This document shows, in pieces, positions 54,531-64,000 of a stretch of 64,000 bases of DNA. The notes under the pieces were generated by a model that searched no databases, was not told the origin of the DNA, and saw only the letters and a list, made by a program, of their open reading frames with translations. The position numbers were made by a program, and so were the translations under genes. The DNA is from an uncultured Sedimentitalea sp. (GTDB taxonomy: Bacteria > Pseudomonadota > Alphaproteobacteria > Rhodobacterales > Rhodobacteraceae): contig CANNGH010000004.1 in the NCBI GenBank assembly GCA_947504115.1, positions 186,001 through 250,000 on the forward strand, given 5' to 3'. Positions within the stretch are counted from its first letter, which is position 1. Each line of letters opens with the position of its first letter.

Positions 54531-54558
54531 GGGCTGACCGAAGCAGCCGCGCGCCGAT

Positions 54559-56376
54559 CTATGAGGCCTTGGCGGCGCGTTTGCGTTCGTGCGGGTCGAG
54601 GTGACGCTTGCGCAGGCGGATCGCGTTGGGCGTGACCTCGACCAGTTCATCGTCGTCGATATAGGCGATGGCCTCTTCCAGCGACATGGTGATCGGGGTG
54701 GTCAGGCGCACGGCTTCGTCGGTGCCGGATGCGCGCACGTTGGTCAGTTTCTTGCCCTTGAGCGGATTGACTTCGAGATCGTTGTCGCGGCTGTGTTCGC
54801 CGATGATCATGCCTTGATAGATATCCGCCTGCGCGCCGATGAACATGCGGCCGCGTTCTTCCAGATTCCAGAGGGCATAGGCGACCGATTGGCCGTTCTC
54901 CATCGAAATCAGGACCCCGGCGCGGCGGCCCGGAATTGGCCCCTTGTGCGGTGCCCATCCGTGAAAGACGCGGTTCAGCACGCCGGTGCCGCGGGTGTCG
55001 GTCATGAATTCGCCGTGATAGCCGATCAGCCCGCGGCTGGGCACATGCGCGACGATGCGTGTCTTGCCTGCGCCAGCGGGTTTCATCTCGACCAGTTCGC
55101 CCTTGCGGGCACCGGTCAGCTTTTCGATAACCGCGCCGGCATATTCGTCATCGACGTCGATTGTGGCCTCTTCGATGGGTTCCAGCTGTTGCCCGTTTTC
55201 CTCGCGCAAGAGCACCTGCGGGCGGGAAATCGAGAGTTCGAACCCCTCGCGGCGCATGTTCTCGATCAGCACGCCCATCTGCAATTCGCCGCGGCCCGCC
55301 ACCTCGAACGCTTCGCCGCCGGGGGTGTCACTGACCCGGATGGCGACGTTGCTTTCGGCCTCTTTCATGAGCCGATCGCGAATCACGCGGGACTGAACCT
55401 TTTTCCCGTCGCGCCCGGCAAGCGGGCTGTCGTTGATGCCGAAGGTGACCGTGATGGTGGGGGGGTCGATGGGTTTGGCCTGCAGCGCCTCGGTGACGGA
55501 GGGGGCGACGATGCTGTCCGCGACGGTCGCCTTGGACATGCCCGCCAGAGATACGATATCGCCGGCTTCGGCCAGGTCGATGGGTTGCTGGGACAGACCC
55601 CGGAAGGCGAGGATTTTCGTCGCGCGGAAATTCTCGATCACGGTGCCGTCGCGTGACAGCGCCTTGACGGTTTCCCCGGTTTTCAGCGTGCCGCTTTCGA
55701 CCCGTCCGGTCAGGATGCGTCCGATGAACGGATCGGCGCCCAGAGTGGTGGCCAGCATGCGGAACGGCTCGTCGCGGGCGGCGATCTGCGTCGGTGCCGG
55801 GACGTGTTTCACGATCAGATCGAACAGCGCGGTCAGATCCTTGCGCGGCCCGTCCAGATCGGCATCCGCCCAGCCCGAGCGGCCCGACGCGTAGAGATGC
55901 GGGAAATCCAGCTGGTCGTCATCCGCGCCCAGATTGGCGAACAGGTCGAAACACTCGTCCAGCGCGCGATCGGGTTCGGCGTCGGGTTTGTCCACCTTGT
56001 TCAGCACCACGATGGGGCGCAGCCCCAGCGCCAGCGCCTTGGAGGTGACGAACTTGGTTTGAGGCATCGGCCCTTCGGCGGCATCGACCAGCAGCACGAC
56101 GCCATCCACCATGGACAGGATACGTTCGACCTCGCCGCCGAAATCGGCGTGGCCGGGGGTGTCGACGATATTGATTCGCGTGCCGTGCCATTCGACCGAC
56201 GTGGCCTTGGCCAGGATGGTGATCCCGCGCTCGCGTTCCAGATCGCCGGAATCCATGGCGCGCTCGGTGGTGGCCTGATTCTCGCGGTAGGTGCCGGCCT
56301 GTTTCAGAAGCTCGTCCACCAGCGTCGTCTTGCCATGATCCACATGGGCAATGATTGCGATGTTGCGCAGGTCCAT
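54559..56376 (-). CDS. typA: Ribosome-associated GTPase TypA/BipA
   Basis: A translational GTPase that binds the ribosome, helps 50S assembly and stress adaptation. The 605 residues have the G1 motif [24 protein letters not shown] (switch 2), NKVDKPDA (G4), then EF-G-like domains and the TypA-specific C-terminal part ([32 protein letters not shown]). Start [13 protein letters not shown] at 56376 is the family start; an in-frame start 57 bp upstream is rejected. Confidence 0.97.
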   Translation of the reverse strand: MDLRNIAIIAHVDHGKTTLVDELLKQAGTYRENQATTERAMDSGDLERERGITILAKATSVEWHGTRINIVDTPGHADFGGEVERILSMVDGVVLLVDAAEGPMPQTKFVTSKALALGLRPIVVLNKVDKPDAEPDRALDECFDLFANLGADDDQLDFPHLYASGRSGWADADLDGPRKDLTALFDLIVKHVPAPTQIAARDEPFRMLATTLGADPFIGRILTGRVESGTLKTGETVKALSRDGTVIENFRATKILAFRGLSQQPIDLAEAGDIVSLAGMSKATVADSIVAPSVTEALQAKPIDPPTITVTFGINDSPLAGRDGKKVQSRVIRDRLMKEAESNVAIRVSDTPGGEAFEVAGRGELQMGVLIENMRREGFELSISRPQVLLREENGQQLEPIEEATIDVDDEYAGAVIEKLTGARKGELVEMKPAGAGKTRIVAHVPSRGLIGYHGEFMTDTRGTGVLNRVFHGWAPHKGPIPGRRAGVLISMENGQSVAYALWNLEERGRMFIGAQADIYQGMIIGEHSRDNDLEVNPLKGKKLTNVRASGTDEAVRLTTPITMSLEEAIAYIDDDELVEVTPNAIRLRKRHLDPHERKRAAKAS

Positions 56377-56473
56377 TCGGTCGCCTTTGTTCGGGGATAT
56401 GTGGGGCGTCTGTGGCCCGTTCGGGTCGCGCATAACGCGCCCGCGCCGCGAATACCAGCGAAAAGCGGCTTTG

Positions 56474-56809
56474 TTAGTGGGGCGTTGCGTCGGAAAACAT
56501 GTGGATCACGATGATTCCCGCGATGATCAGCCCCAGCCCCAGAACCGCCGGAAGGTCGAGCCTCTGGCCGAAAACCGCGAACCCGATCAGGGCGATCAGG
56601 ATGATGCCCAGACCGGACCAGAGCGCATAGACGATGCCGACCGGCAGGAACCGCAGCGTCAGCGCCAGCAGGTAGAAGGATATGCCATAAGCCAGCACCA
56701 CAAGGACCGAGGGCCAGAACCGCGAGAATTGCTGGCTGGCCTGCAGGGCGGTGGTGCCGATGGTTTCGGCCAGAACGGCCACAAGGAGGTAGAGATAATG
56801 CATCGGCAT
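56474..56809 (-). CDS. Small multidrug resistance (SMR) efflux protein
   Basis: A 111-residue protein with four helices. The first contains the essential membrane-embedded Glu in LVAVLAETIGTTALQAS, and the LPVGIVYALWSGLGIILIAL segment is the SMR signature. Works as a dimer exchanging protons for cations such as quaternary ammonium compounds or guanidinium. Start MPMHYLYLLVAVL at 56809, so the Glu sits at residue 15, as in EmrE (14). Confidence 0.95.
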   Translation of the reverse strand: MPMHYLYLLVAVLAETIGTTALQASQQFSRFWPSVLVVLAYGISFYLLALTLRFLPVGIVYALWSGLGIILIALIGFAVFGQRLDLPAVLGLGLIIAGIIVIHMFSDATPH

Positions 56810-56927
56810 GGCCAGGCTCCTGTTCGGGCGCGCGGCTGCGGCGCTGGTGCGGGATGAGTCGTTTGGGTCCGGCTTACCCCAAGGCAGGGCGGGCGGGAAG
56901 GCCGTTCGGTGATCGTGTAGGTCGGCA

Positions 56928-56970
56928 AAGGAAAACCGCGCAGGCCATCCGGCTTGCGCGGTTTTCTGAT
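56928..56970 (-). terminator. Rho-independent terminator of the first omp gene
   Basis: On the minus strand GAAAACCGCGCA pairs with TGCGCGGTTTTC around an 11-base GC-rich loop and is followed by CTTTGCC. It lies about 55-95 bp after the omp stop at 57025. Confidence 0.75.
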
Positions 56971-57024
56971 TTTGCCTTCAAACGCGGCGGGGACCGCCGC
57001 GTTCATAGCTGCTCCGGGACCGGA

Positions 57025-57684
57025 TCAGAACTTGTAGGAGATCCGTGCGCTGACCGTGGTCATCTTCAGGTCTGCGCCAGTATCGTCGAAATCGCTGGCC
57101 TTGTGATACAGGGCCTCGACGCCACCGATCCAGTTCTCGGTGAACTTGTGCTTGTAGCCGACGCCGGCCAGCCAACCGTTGTCGTCTGCTTCGCCATAAA
57201 TGCCGCCATCAAGGTTTGCGTTGAACACACCGGCGGTCCCGTAAACCAGACCGTTGCCCAGATCGTAACCAGCGATGAACTTCAGGCGAGCGATTTCGTC
57301 AATCGTGTACTCGTTCGAGATAACGCCATCGTCGGTGGCGATGTCGAACGTGTTCGAGATATCGGCCCAGTCGTAATCCAGTTCGGCACCGAGCGCCCAC
57401 TGGCCGAGATCGTGCAGGTAACCGACGTGCAGACCGCCGAAGCCACCGTCGAGATCATCGCTGCCCTGAAAGAGGGTGGGTTCATCTTCGTTACCCGACC
57501 ACTCCAGCGTGGAAGTGGTGCCATAGCCCAGCTGACCACCAACATAGGCGCCGGTCCAGTCGGAGATCGGCTGCACCTGGACAGGGGCCGCGATGACGGG
57601 CTCGACGACGGGCTCTTGCAGGTTGCCTGCGAAGGCCGGGGCGGCCAGAAGGGCGGGGATTGCCGCATAGCGGATATATTTCAT
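57025..57684 (-). CDS. Outer-membrane beta-barrel protein, paralogue A
   Basis: A 219-residue protein with signal peptide MKYIRYAAIPALLAAPAFA, then GNLQEPVVEPVIAAPVQVQP and an eight-strand OmpA/Omp31-like barrel: alternating segments such as WTGAYVGGQLGYGTTSTLEW, YLHDLGQWALGAELDYDWAD and a C-terminal strand ending SYKF, with terminal Phe for BAM recognition. Typical opacity-protein family. Close paralogue of the next gene upstream. Its own terminator follows. Confidence 0.9.
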   Translation of the reverse strand: MKYIRYAAIPALLAAPAFAGNLQEPVVEPVIAAPVQVQPISDWTGAYVGGQLGYGTTSTLEWSGNEDEPTLFQGSDDLDGGFGGLHVGYLHDLGQWALGAELDYDWADISNTFDIATDDGVISNEYTIDEIARLKFIAGYDLGNGLVYGTAGVFNANLDGGIYGEADDNGWLAGVGYKHKFTENWIGGVEALYHKASDFDDTGADLKMTTVSARISYKF

Positions 57685-57913
57685 TTTCTTCTCCTTTACC
57701 GGGCGCTGCTTCACTGCTCGCACGCCCTGTTACGTTTGAAAGACGTAAACCGGATATAAAGTTGTCGGTGTAGAAGGACAACTCGGTGCACGGGGAATCC
57801 GCCCGAGCGTGATGGATTCAACACATTGGCAAAAACTGGCCGACACACGCCGTTGCGACGATTTGCAGGTTGGTTTTCCGGTGTTGCGCCCTATCGCGTG
57901 CGAAGAGCGACGG

Positions 57914-57950
57914 GCGCAAAAAAACGGCGACCCGCGGGCCGCCGTTTCCT
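57914..57950 (-). terminator. Rho-independent terminator of the second omp gene
   Basis: On the minus strand AAACGGCGGC faces TCGCCGTTTTTTTG, a GC-rich stem followed by a run of seven T. It lies just after the stop at 57974. The gap to the first omp gene therefore has both a terminator and, presumably, a separate promoter. Confidence 0.85.
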
Positions 57951-57973
57951 GTCGTGACTCACCAAATGGCGGA

Positions 57974-58615
57974 TCAGAACTTGTAGGACACTCGCGCGCT
58001 GATGGTGGTCAGCTTGAGGTCAAAGCCTGTGTCGTCGAAATCGGTTGCCTTGTGATACAGGGCCTCGACACCGCCGATCCAGTTCTCGGTGAACTTGTGC
58101 TTGTAGCCCAGACCGGCCAGCCAGCCGTTGTCGGAATGGGTGTCGTTGCGTGCGCCCAGCCAGCCGGGGCCGTCGTCGAATTCGCCCTGGAAGGCGCCGA
58201 CGGTGCCGTAGGCCAGACCGTTGCCCATGTCATAGCCGAGAATCGCCTTGGCGCGGGCCATGTGTTTCAGCTCGAGCTCGCCATTGGGGCCGCCATCGTC
58301 GCTGATCTTAGTGCGGTCATAATCAAGCTCGCCGCCCGCGACCCACTGGCCGAAATCGTAGAGATAGCCGGCGTGGACACCACCGAACCCGCCTTCGGGG
58401 CTGAGTTCTTCGCCCGGCAGGAGGTTGACTGCGGACGTGCCCGAGTTGTCGCCATACCCGACCTGCGCGCCGAGATAGAACCCGGTCCAGTCGGAGATCG
58501 GCTGCACCTGGACGGGGGCCGAGATGATGGGCTCGACGACCGGCTCCTGCAGGTTGCCGGCAAAGGCCGGGGCGGCCAGAAGGGCGGGAATTGCCGCGTA
58601 ACGGAAATATTTCAT
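57974..58615 (-). CDS. Outer-membrane beta-barrel protein, paralogue B
   Basis: A 213-residue paralogue of the gene at 57025. Signal peptide MKYFRYAAIPALLAAPAFA and the following GNLQEPVVEP are almost identical, as is the C-terminal half (KHKFTENWIGGVEALYHKA, then SYKF). The middle loops differ (YGDNSGTSAVNLLPGEELSP), as expected for surface-exposed loops. A tandem duplication with diverged loops is the simplest explanation. Confidence 0.9.
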   Translation of the reverse strand: MKYFRYAAIPALLAAPAFAGNLQEPVVEPIISAPVQVQPISDWTGFYLGAQVGYGDNSGTSAVNLLPGEELSPEGGFGGVHAGYLYDFGQWVAGGELDYDRTKISDDGGPNGELELKHMARAKAILGYDMGNGLAYGTVGAFQGEFDDGPGWLGARNDTHSDNGWLAGLGYKHKFTENWIGGVEALYHKATDFDDTGFDLKLTTISARVSYKF

Positions 58616-58768
58616 TTCATTCTCCATGTTCAATCGGGCGGATCACCGCGATCCCGGCCCGTCGATCAGATCAAGTCTTGAGGAGAGTTATAGGCGCCCT
58701 GAAAACCGCACGCAACGCGCCGGGGCAGAGAACCCCCCGGCGTGATGCAATAGACACATCGGCAGAAA

Positions 58769-59983
58769 TCAGCCCGCCAGTGCCGTGTTGAGGTTCTCAT
58801 CGACATTTTCCAGAAAGCCCATTGTGGTCAGCCATTTCTGATCGGGACCGACCAGCAGGGCCAGATCCTTGGTCATGAAACCCGACTCGACAGTATCGAC
58901 CACGGTTTTTTCCAGCGTGCTGGCAAAGGTCATAAGCGCGTCGTTTTCGTCCAGCTTGGCGCGGTGTTTCAGCCCGCCGGTCCAGGCAAAGATCGACGCG
59001 ATGGAGTTGGTCGAGGTCTCCTCGCCTTTCTGGTGCTGGCGGTAATGGCGGGTGACGGTGCCATGCGCGGCCTCGGCCTCGACGATCTTGCCATCGGGCG
59101 TCATCAACTGGCTGGTCATCAGGCCAAGGCTGCCGAACCCTTGGGCCACGGTGTCGGACTGCACATCACCATCGTAGTTCTTGCAGGCCCAGACATAGCC
59201 GCCCGACCATTTCATCGCCGCAGCGACCATGTCGTCGATCAGGCGGTGTTCATAGGTGATGCCGGCCTTTTTGAACTTGTCGGCGAACTCGGCGTCGAAA
59301 ATCTCCTGGAACAGGTCCTTGAAGCGGCCGTCATAGGCCTTGAGGATCGTGTTCTTGGTCGACAGATACACCGGCCAGCCGCGGGTGAGGCCATAATTCA
59401 TCGAGGCGCGGGCGAAATCGCGGATCGAATCGTCAAGGTTGTACATCGCCATGGCAACACCCGCCGAGGGCGCGTCGAAGACTTCGTGCTCGATGGTTTC
59501 GCCATCCTCGCCGACGAATTTGATCGTCAGCTTGCCCTTGCCGGGAAAGCGGAAATCGGTGGCCTTGTACTGATCGCCGTAAGCATGACGGCCGACCACG
59601 ATGGGCTGGGTCCAGCCGGGCACGAGGCGGGGCACGTTCTTGCAGATGATCGGTTCGCGGAAGATGACGCCGCCCAGGATGTTGCGGATCGTGCCATTGG
59701 GGCTGCGATACATGCGCTTGAGGCCGAATTCCTCGACCCGCGCCTCGTCGGGGGTGATGGTCGCGCATTTGACGCCGACGCCGTATTTCTGGATCGCATG
59801 GGCGGCATCCACGGTGATCTGGTCGTCCGTCTCGTCGCGCGATTCGATGCCGAGGTCGTAATATTTCAGGTCGATGTCGAGATAGGGCAGGATCAGTTTC
59901 TGCTTGATGAAATCCCAGATGATCCGGGTCATTTCGTCGCCGTCGAGTTCGACGACCGGGTTTTCAACCTTGATCTTGGACAT
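58769..59983 (-). CDS. icd: Isocitrate dehydrogenase, NADP-dependent
   Basis: Oxidises isocitrate to 2-oxoglutarate in the TCA cycle. The 404-residue protein belongs to the eukaryotic-like subfamily [22 protein letters not shown], the phosphorylation-site region [20 protein letters not shown], the metal-binding [11 protein letters not shown]-type segment ([20 protein letters not shown]) and [17 protein letters not shown]. Start at 59983, with AAGGGACCACCC upstream. Confidence 0.97.
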   Translation of the reverse strand: MSKIKVENPVVELDGDEMTRIIWDFIKQKLILPYLDIDLKYYDLGIESRDETDDQITVDAAHAIQKYGVGVKCATITPDEARVEEFGLKRMYRSPNGTIRNILGGVIFREPIICKNVPRLVPGWTQPIVVGRHAYGDQYKATDFRFPGKGKLTIKFVGEDGETIEHEVFDAPSAGVAMAMYNLDDSIRDFARASMNYGLTRGWPVYLSTKNTILKAYDGRFKDLFQEIFDAEFADKFKKAGITYEHRLIDDMVAAAMKWSGGYVWACKNYDGDVQSDTVAQGFGSLGLMTSQLMTPDGKIVEAEAAHGTVTRHYRQHQKGEETSTNSIASIFAWTGGLKHRAKLDENDALMTFASTLEKTVVDTVESGFMTKDLALLVGPDQKWLTTMGFLENVDENLNTALAG

Positions 59984-60170
59984 GGGTGGTCCCTTTCTTT
60001 TCATGTGAGTCGGCTTGCGCGCTCTCTAGCGTGTTTCGCAGCGCCGGGGAAGGTTGTATGCGGCGGCATACCGCGAATGGCCGACCTGCCGACACGGGCA
60101 TCGAATTGCACGAGCATCGCCGCTGGGCATTGATCACAAGGCGCCGTCTTTGCGGTTTCGGCGCCGGACG

Positions 60171-60824
60171 TCAGCGGGTGGATTCCGTAAGGCGGCGTTT
60201 GACGTAATCCGTGACGGTGTCGATCATTCGATCCATATACGGCTCCTGAAAGAAATGGTCCGCTCCTTCCACTTCCTCGTGGCTGATGGTGATCCCCTTC
60301 TGTTCGTGCAGTTTCGCCACTAGCGTCCGGGTATCGGCGGGCGGTGCGACGCGGTCGGCGCCACCGTTGATGACCAGACCCGAGGACGGGCAGGGCGCCA
60401 GGAACGAGAAGTCATAGAGGTTGGCCGGCGGCGAGACGCTGATGAAGCCGGTGATCTCGGGGCGGCGCATCAAGAGCTGCATCCCGATCCACGCGCCGAA
60501 GGAAAAGCCGGCGACCCAGCAATGTTTGGAATTGTTGTTCATCGACTGGAGGTAATCCAGCGCCGAGGCCGCATCGGACAATTCGCCGATGCCCTGATCG
60601 TATTCCCCCTGGCTGCGTCCGACACCGCGGAAATTGAAGCGCAGCACGGTAAAGCCCATGTTGTAAAATGCGTAGTGCAGGTTATAGACAACCTTGTTGT
60701 TCATGGTGCCGCCGAATTGCGGATGCGGGTGCAGAACGATGGCGATGGGCGCGTCGCGTTCCTTTTGCGGATGATAGCGGCCTTCGAGGCGGCCTTCGGG
60801 TCCGGGAAAAATGACCTCGGGCAT
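60171..60824 (-). CDS. Alpha/beta hydrolase (CocE/NonD-like lipase family)
   Basis: A 217-residue alpha/beta hydrolase. The oxyanion region is APIAIVLHPHPQFGGTMNNK, the nucleophile elbow VAGFSFGAWIGMQLL (Ser), the acid in VINGGADRVAPPADTRTL and the His in EVEGADHFFQEPY. This 'HPHP-FGG-MNNKVV' type is widespread in proteobacteria with unknown substrates. Start MPEVIFPGPEGRLEG at 60824. It lies divergent to iscR, so both promoters share the 181-bp gap. Confidence 0.93.
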   Translation of the reverse strand: MPEVIFPGPEGRLEGRYHPQKERDAPIAIVLHPHPQFGGTMNNKVVYNLHYAFYNMGFTVLRFNFRGVGRSQGEYDQGIGELSDAASALDYLQSMNNNSKHCWVAGFSFGAWIGMQLLMRRPEITGFISVSPPANLYDFSFLAPCPSSGLVINGGADRVAPPADTRTLVAKLHEQKGITISHEEVEGADHFFQEPYMDRMIDTVTDYVKRRLTESTR

Positions 60825-60862
60825 GGGGCGGTTCCTGTCTGTTGAGGGGTGCCGGGACAATC

Positions 60863-60899
60863 TTGACGACTTCGCTAAGACACCTTAGAATTCTTCTAA
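60863..60899 (+). promoter_or_regulatory. iscR promoter with iron-responsive palindrome
   Basis: TTGACG (-35, 60863-60868) and TAGAAT (-10, 60886-60891) are 17 bp apart. The perfect palindrome TTAGAA-TTC-TTCTAA (60885-60899) covers the -10. It resembles the iron-responsive box described upstream of iron genes in Rhodobacterales and bound by IscR. It implies autorepression when iron is sufficient. Confidence 0.7.
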
Positions 60900-61005
60900 A
60901 TGGGCGCGGGGCGGTTGTGCCGCAGCGTGGCTGGCACATACGCACAGAGGCGCGAAACGTCAATGTTATGCGCCTGCAGAGGTCTGGAAAGCCGGGGATT
61001 TTTGG

Positions 61006-61467
61006 ATGAAGCTGTCAACCAAGGGGCGTTACGCCATGGTCGCGCTGGCCGACATCGCGCTGCAACCCGAGGGCAGTCTGGTGACGCTGGGCGAAATCGC
61101 GCAGCGTCAGAATGTTTCGTTGCCCTATCTGGAGCAGTTGTTCGTCAAGCTGCGGCGTGCCGGACTGGTGGCGTCGGTGCGCGGTCCGGGCGGCGGCTAT
61201 CGCCTGTCGCGTCCGTCGACGGAAATCCGGGTGGTGGACGTCTTGACGGCCGTGGACGAGACGGTGGATGCGATGCACAAGGGGGCCGGGGCGTCCGGCG
61301 GGTCTTCGGGCAGCCGCGCGCAATCGCTGACCAACCGGCTGTGGGAGGGGCTGAGCGCGCATGTCTATGTATTCCTGCATCAGACGCGCCTTTCGGATGT
61401 CGTGGCGAACGAGCTGGCGCCGTGTCCTGCCGTGCCGAACCTGTTCGCGGTGGTTGACGATGACTGA
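61006..61467 (+). CDS. iscR: Rrf2-family regulator IscR, cysteine-poor form
   Basis: A 153-residue Rrf2 winged-helix protein: MKLSTKGRYAMVALADIALQ, recognition region LGEIAQRQNVSLPYLEQLFV and wing SVRGPGGGYRLSRP. Canonical IscR binds 2Fe-2S with three Cys near residues 92-104 and a His at 107. Here residues 91-110 (HKGAGASGGSSGSRAQSLTN) contain none; the only cysteine is Cys140. Rhodobacterales IscR proteins are known to use an unusual cluster ligation, so it may still sense iron or Fe-S status. It heads the Fe-S assembly locus. Confidence 0.93.
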   Translation: MKLSTKGRYAMVALADIALQPEGSLVTLGEIAQRQNVSLPYLEQLFVKLRRAGLVASVRGPGGGYRLSRPSTEIRVVDVLTAVDETVDAMHKGAGASGGSSGSRAQSLTNRLWEGLSAHVYVFLHQTRLSDVVANELAPCPAVPNLFAVVDDD

Positions 61468-61483
61468 CTTTGCCGGCCTTGCA

Positions 61484-61535
61484 GGGGGGCGCCGCCCCCC
61501 ATCGCCTTCGGCGATCCCCCCGGGGGTATTTGAAA
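61484..61535. repeat. Intergenic GC-rich repeat, copy 5
   Basis: GGGGGGCGCCGCCCCCC is followed by ATCGCCTTCGGCGATCCCCC and CGGGGGTATTTGAAACCAG. It lies between iscR and the desulfurase gene. Two successive perfect stems could attenuate transcription between the two genes or block decay. Confidence 0.75.
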
Positions 61536-61551
61536 CCAGAAAGAAGCTGGG

Positions 61552-62598
61552 ATGACGGAGCGGATCTATCTGGACCACAATGCCACCATGCCGCTGCGCC
61601 CCGAGGCGCGCGCGGCGATGATCGCGGCCATGGATCTGCCGGGCAATCCGTCGTCGGTTCACGCCGAAGGGCGCGCGGCGCGGGCGGTGATCGAGCGGGC
61701 GCGGGCGCAGGTCGCGGCGGCGTTCGGTGCCGAGGGCGCGGATGTCGTGTTCACGTCCGGCGCGACCGAGGCGGCGGCGCTGGCATGTGCCGGACGCGGA
61801 TTGGTCGCGGCCGGGATAGAGCATGACGCGGTGGCGGCCTGGATCGACGAGGCGTTGACGGTGGACCGCGACGGGGCGGTGCAGGTGACCGAGCCGGCGC
61901 GCTCGGCGCTGCAGTTGGCGAATTCGGAAACCGGCATCGTGCAGGATCTGCCCGATGGGCTGGCGGTTTGCGATGCGACGCAGGGGTTCGGCAAGCTGCC
62001 GTTCGCGTTCAACTGGTCAGGCGCGCAGATGGCGCTGATCTCGGCGCACAAGCTGGGCGGGCCCAAGGGTGTCGGGGCGCTGGTATTGCGCCGCGGCCTC
62101 GATCTGGCGGCACAATTGCGCGGCGGCGGGCAGGAGATGGGCCGACGGGCCGGCACCGAGAACGTGATCGGCATTGCCGGCTTCGGAGCCGCCGCCGAGG
62201 CGGCGGCCGAGGATCTGGCCGATGGCGTGTGGGACAGAGTGTCCCTGTTGCGCGACAAGCTGGAGAAGACCCTTGCGGCTGACGCAAAGATGACTATTTC
62301 AGTTGGGAAAGAGGCGCGCCGCCTTCCCAACACGCTTTGTCTGGCCACGCCGGGCTGGAAGGGAGAGACGCAGGTGATGCAGATGGATCTGGCCGGGGTC
62401 GCGATCAGCGCCGGATCGGCCTGTTCCAGCGGAAAGGTCCGCGCCAGCCGGGTGCTGCGCGCGATGGGGTTCGATGATGACCTGGCGGCGAGTGCGATCC
62501 GGGTATCGCTGGGGCCGCAGACCTGTGAAGAAGATGTGATGCGCTTTGCCGAGACATGGCTGGCGAGCGAGAGGAAACACCGCGCCCGCGCGGCGTAA
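61552..62598 (+). CDS. Cysteine desulfurase, NifS/IscS type
   Basis: A PLP enzyme that takes sulfur from cysteine for Fe-S clusters. The 348 residues show [19 protein letters not shown], the PLP Lys in [12 protein letters not shown] (K167) and the active Cys in [20 protein letters not shown] (C291). It is 40-50 residues shorter than IscS, mainly by trimming between residues 70 and 120. Rhodobacterales often have this compact class next to iscR and suf genes. ATG at 61552 has AAGAAGCTGGG upstream. Confidence 0.93.
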   Translation: MTERIYLDHNATMPLRPEARAAMIAAMDLPGNPSSVHAEGRAARAVIERARAQVAAAFGAEGADVVFTSGATEAAALACAGRGLVAAGIEHDAVAAWIDEALTVDRDGAVQVTEPARSALQLANSETGIVQDLPDGLAVCDATQGFGKLPFAFNWSGAQMALISAHKLGGPKGVGALVLRRGLDLAAQLRGGGQEMGRRAGTENVIGIAGFGAAAEAAAEDLADGVWDRVSLLRDKLEKTLAADAKMTISVGKEARRLPNTLCLATPGWKGETQVMQMDLAGVAISAGSACSSGKVRASRVLRAMGFDDDLAASAIRVSLGPQTCEEDVMRFAETWLASERKHRARAA

Positions 62599-62615
62599 AA
62601 GGAAGGAGCGATCGA

Positions 62616-64000
62616 ATGACCGCATTGGACCATAGCAGTCAAGTCAAGGAAGGTGTCGACCAGGACACGGTCGAGGCCGTGCGCGAGGTCGGCGGCGTTT
62701 ACAAGCACGGCTGGTCGACCGATATCGAGATGGAATATGCGCCCAAGGGGCTGACCCCCGATATTGTGCGCCTGATCAGCGAGAAGAACGAAGAACCCGA
62801 GTGGATGACCGACTGGCGACTGGCGGCCTATGATCGCTGGCTGACCAAGAAGGAGCCGGAATGGGCAATGATCGATTATCCTGAAATCGACTTTCAGGAT
62901 CAGTATTACTATGCCCGCCCGAAAAGCATGATGGTCAAGCCCAAGTCGCTGGACGAGGTCGACCCCAAATTGCTGGCGACCTACGAGAAACTGGGCATCC
63001 CTTTGAGCGAGCAGATGATCCTTGCCGGCGTCGAAGGGGCCGAGGCCACGCCCGCCGAAGCGCGCAAGGTGGCGGTGGATGCGGTGTTCGACAGCGTGTC
63101 GATCGGCACGACCTTTCAGGAGGATCTGAAGAAGGCCGGGGTGATCTTCTGCTCGATCAGCGACGCGATCCGCGATCATCCGGAACTGGTGCGCAAGTAT
63201 CTTGGCACGGTCGTGCCGGTGTCGGACAACTTTTACGCCACGCTGAACTCGGCGGTGTTCACCGACGGCTCGTTCGTCTATGTGCCGCCCGGCGTGCGCT
63301 GCCCGATGGAGTTGAGCACCTATTTCCGCATCAATGCCGAGAACACCGGCCAGTTCGAGCGCACGCTGATCATTGCCGATAAGGGATCCTATGTCAGCTA
63401 TCTCGAAGGGTGCACGGCGCCCAAGCGGGACGTTGCGCAACTGCACGCCGCCGTCGTCGAGATCATTGTCGAGGAAGATGCCGAAGTGAAATATTCGACC
63501 GTCCAGAACTGGTATCCGGGCGATGAGGACGGCAAGGGCGGGATCTACAACTTCGTGACCAAACGCGCCGATTGCCGGGGCGACCGCTCCAAGGTGATGT
63601 GGACGCAGGTGGAAACCGGCAGCGCGGTGACGTGGAAATACCCCTCCTGCATCCTGCGCGGCGACGACAGCCAGGGCGAGTTCTATTCCATCGCGATCAC
63701 CAATCATTGGCAGCAGGCCGATACCGGCACCAAGATGATCCATCTGGGCAAGGACACGAAATCGCGCATCGTCTCGAAGGGGATCAGCGCCGGACAGGCG
63801 CAGAATACCTATCGCGGGCTGGTGTCGATGCATCCCAAGGCACAGAACGCGCGCAACTACACGCAATGCGACAGCCTGCTGATCGGCGACAAGTGCGGTG
63901 CGCACGCGATTCCCTATATCGAGGTCAAGAACAACTCGGCCCGGGTCGAGCATGAGGCGACGGCCTCGAAGGTGGACGAGGACCAGTTGTTCTATTGCCG
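62616..64000 (+). CDS. sufB: Fe-S assembly scaffold protein SufB (partial, C-terminus beyond window)
   Basis: SufB is the core of the SufBCD Fe-S cluster scaffold. 461 codons are visible from a ~500-residue protein. Family segments include [80 protein letters not shown] and [23 protein letters not shown] at 62616 follows GGAAGGAGCG. It is 17 bp after the desulfurase, so one operon is likely, with sufC and sufD expected next. Confidence 0.97.
   Translation, partial: MTALDHSSQVKEGVDQDTVEAVREVGGVYKHGWSTDIEMEYAPKGLTPDIVRLISEKNEEPEWMTDWRLAAYDRWLTKKEPEWAMIDYPEIDFQDQYYYARPKSMMVKPKSLDEVDPKLLATYEKLGIPLSEQMILAGVEGAEATPAEARKVAVDAVFDSVSIGTTFQEDLKKAGVIFCSISDAIRDHPELVRKYLGTVVPVSDNFYATLNSAVFTDGSFVYVPPGVRCPMELSTYFRINAENTGQFERTLIIADKGSYVSYLEGCTAPKRDVAQLHAAVVEIIVEEDAEVKYSTVQNWYPGDEDGKGGIYNFVTKRADCRGDRSKVMWTQVETGSAVTWKYPSCILRGDDSQGEFYSIAITNHWQQADTGTKMIHLGKDTKSRIVSKGISAGQAQNTYRGLVSMHPKAQNARNYTQCDSLLIGDKCGAHAIPYIEVKNNSARVEHEATASKVDEDQLFYC

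Overview
The window is about 64 kb of GC-rich alphaproteobacterial chromosome. It most likely comes from the Rhodobacterales (Paracoccaceae/Roseobacteraceae). Supporting signs are CobS/CobT beside a J-domain gene, CckA, a GAAC-N7-GAAC SOS box at recA, an IscR without its usual cysteine cluster, the hom-glpX-recJ order, TAXI TRAP transport, and a GC-rich intergenic repeat built around GGGGGTATTT.

Layout. (1) 1-5423 is the right-hand part of a phage-like element integrated at a tRNA-Lys. Reading leftward it carries a tyrosine integrase, an unknown gene coupled to it, an AlpA-like activator, a winged-helix protein whose 3' end runs into 17-bp iterons, a small ORF, a head-tail connector and a large terminase that continues past the window edge. 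The order resembles capsid-encoding phage satellites more than a full prophage. (2) 5424-8719 is core chromosome: waaA, moaA and a small lipoprotein. (3) 8720-16685 is a second, complete integrative element of about 8 kb inserted at the 3' end of tRNA-Glu and bounded by a 15-bp direct repeat. It encodes a small HTH-like protein, an integrase, a coupled unknown gene, AlpA, a primase-polymerase/helicase fusion, an intergenic iteron cluster that looks like a replication origin, and three accessory genes. No structural or terminase gene is recognisable in it, so it looks like a phage satellite. It also carries a 12-bp motif (CCCGGCAGGGGG) scattered through genes in all three reading frames and in intergenic DNA. 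(4) 16671-64000 is core chromosome.

The core genes fall into working groups. recJ, glpX, hom and a lipoprotein gene lie together on the minus strand. cobT, cobS and a J-domain gene provide the late aerobic cobaltochelatase step of B12 synthesis. A TAXI-type TRAP system (binding protein, fused membrane subunit, UspA protein) has an upstream palindrome identical to one at a tetR gene about 7 kb away. An ABC exporter (ATPase, FtsX-like permease) is followed by an AttH/CrtC-like secreted protein. A three-gene C1/folate cluster joins a small virulence-factor-domain protein, a MetF-like reductase and a pterin methyltransferase. Information-processing genes include rlmE, rsmB, recA, alaS and typA. 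The right end is the Fe-S assembly locus iscR, cysteine desulfurase and sufB, which continues beyond the window.

All calls come from reading the sequence and from recognising families. No database search was run. Start codons were chosen by ribosome-binding sites, overlaps and family N-termini.
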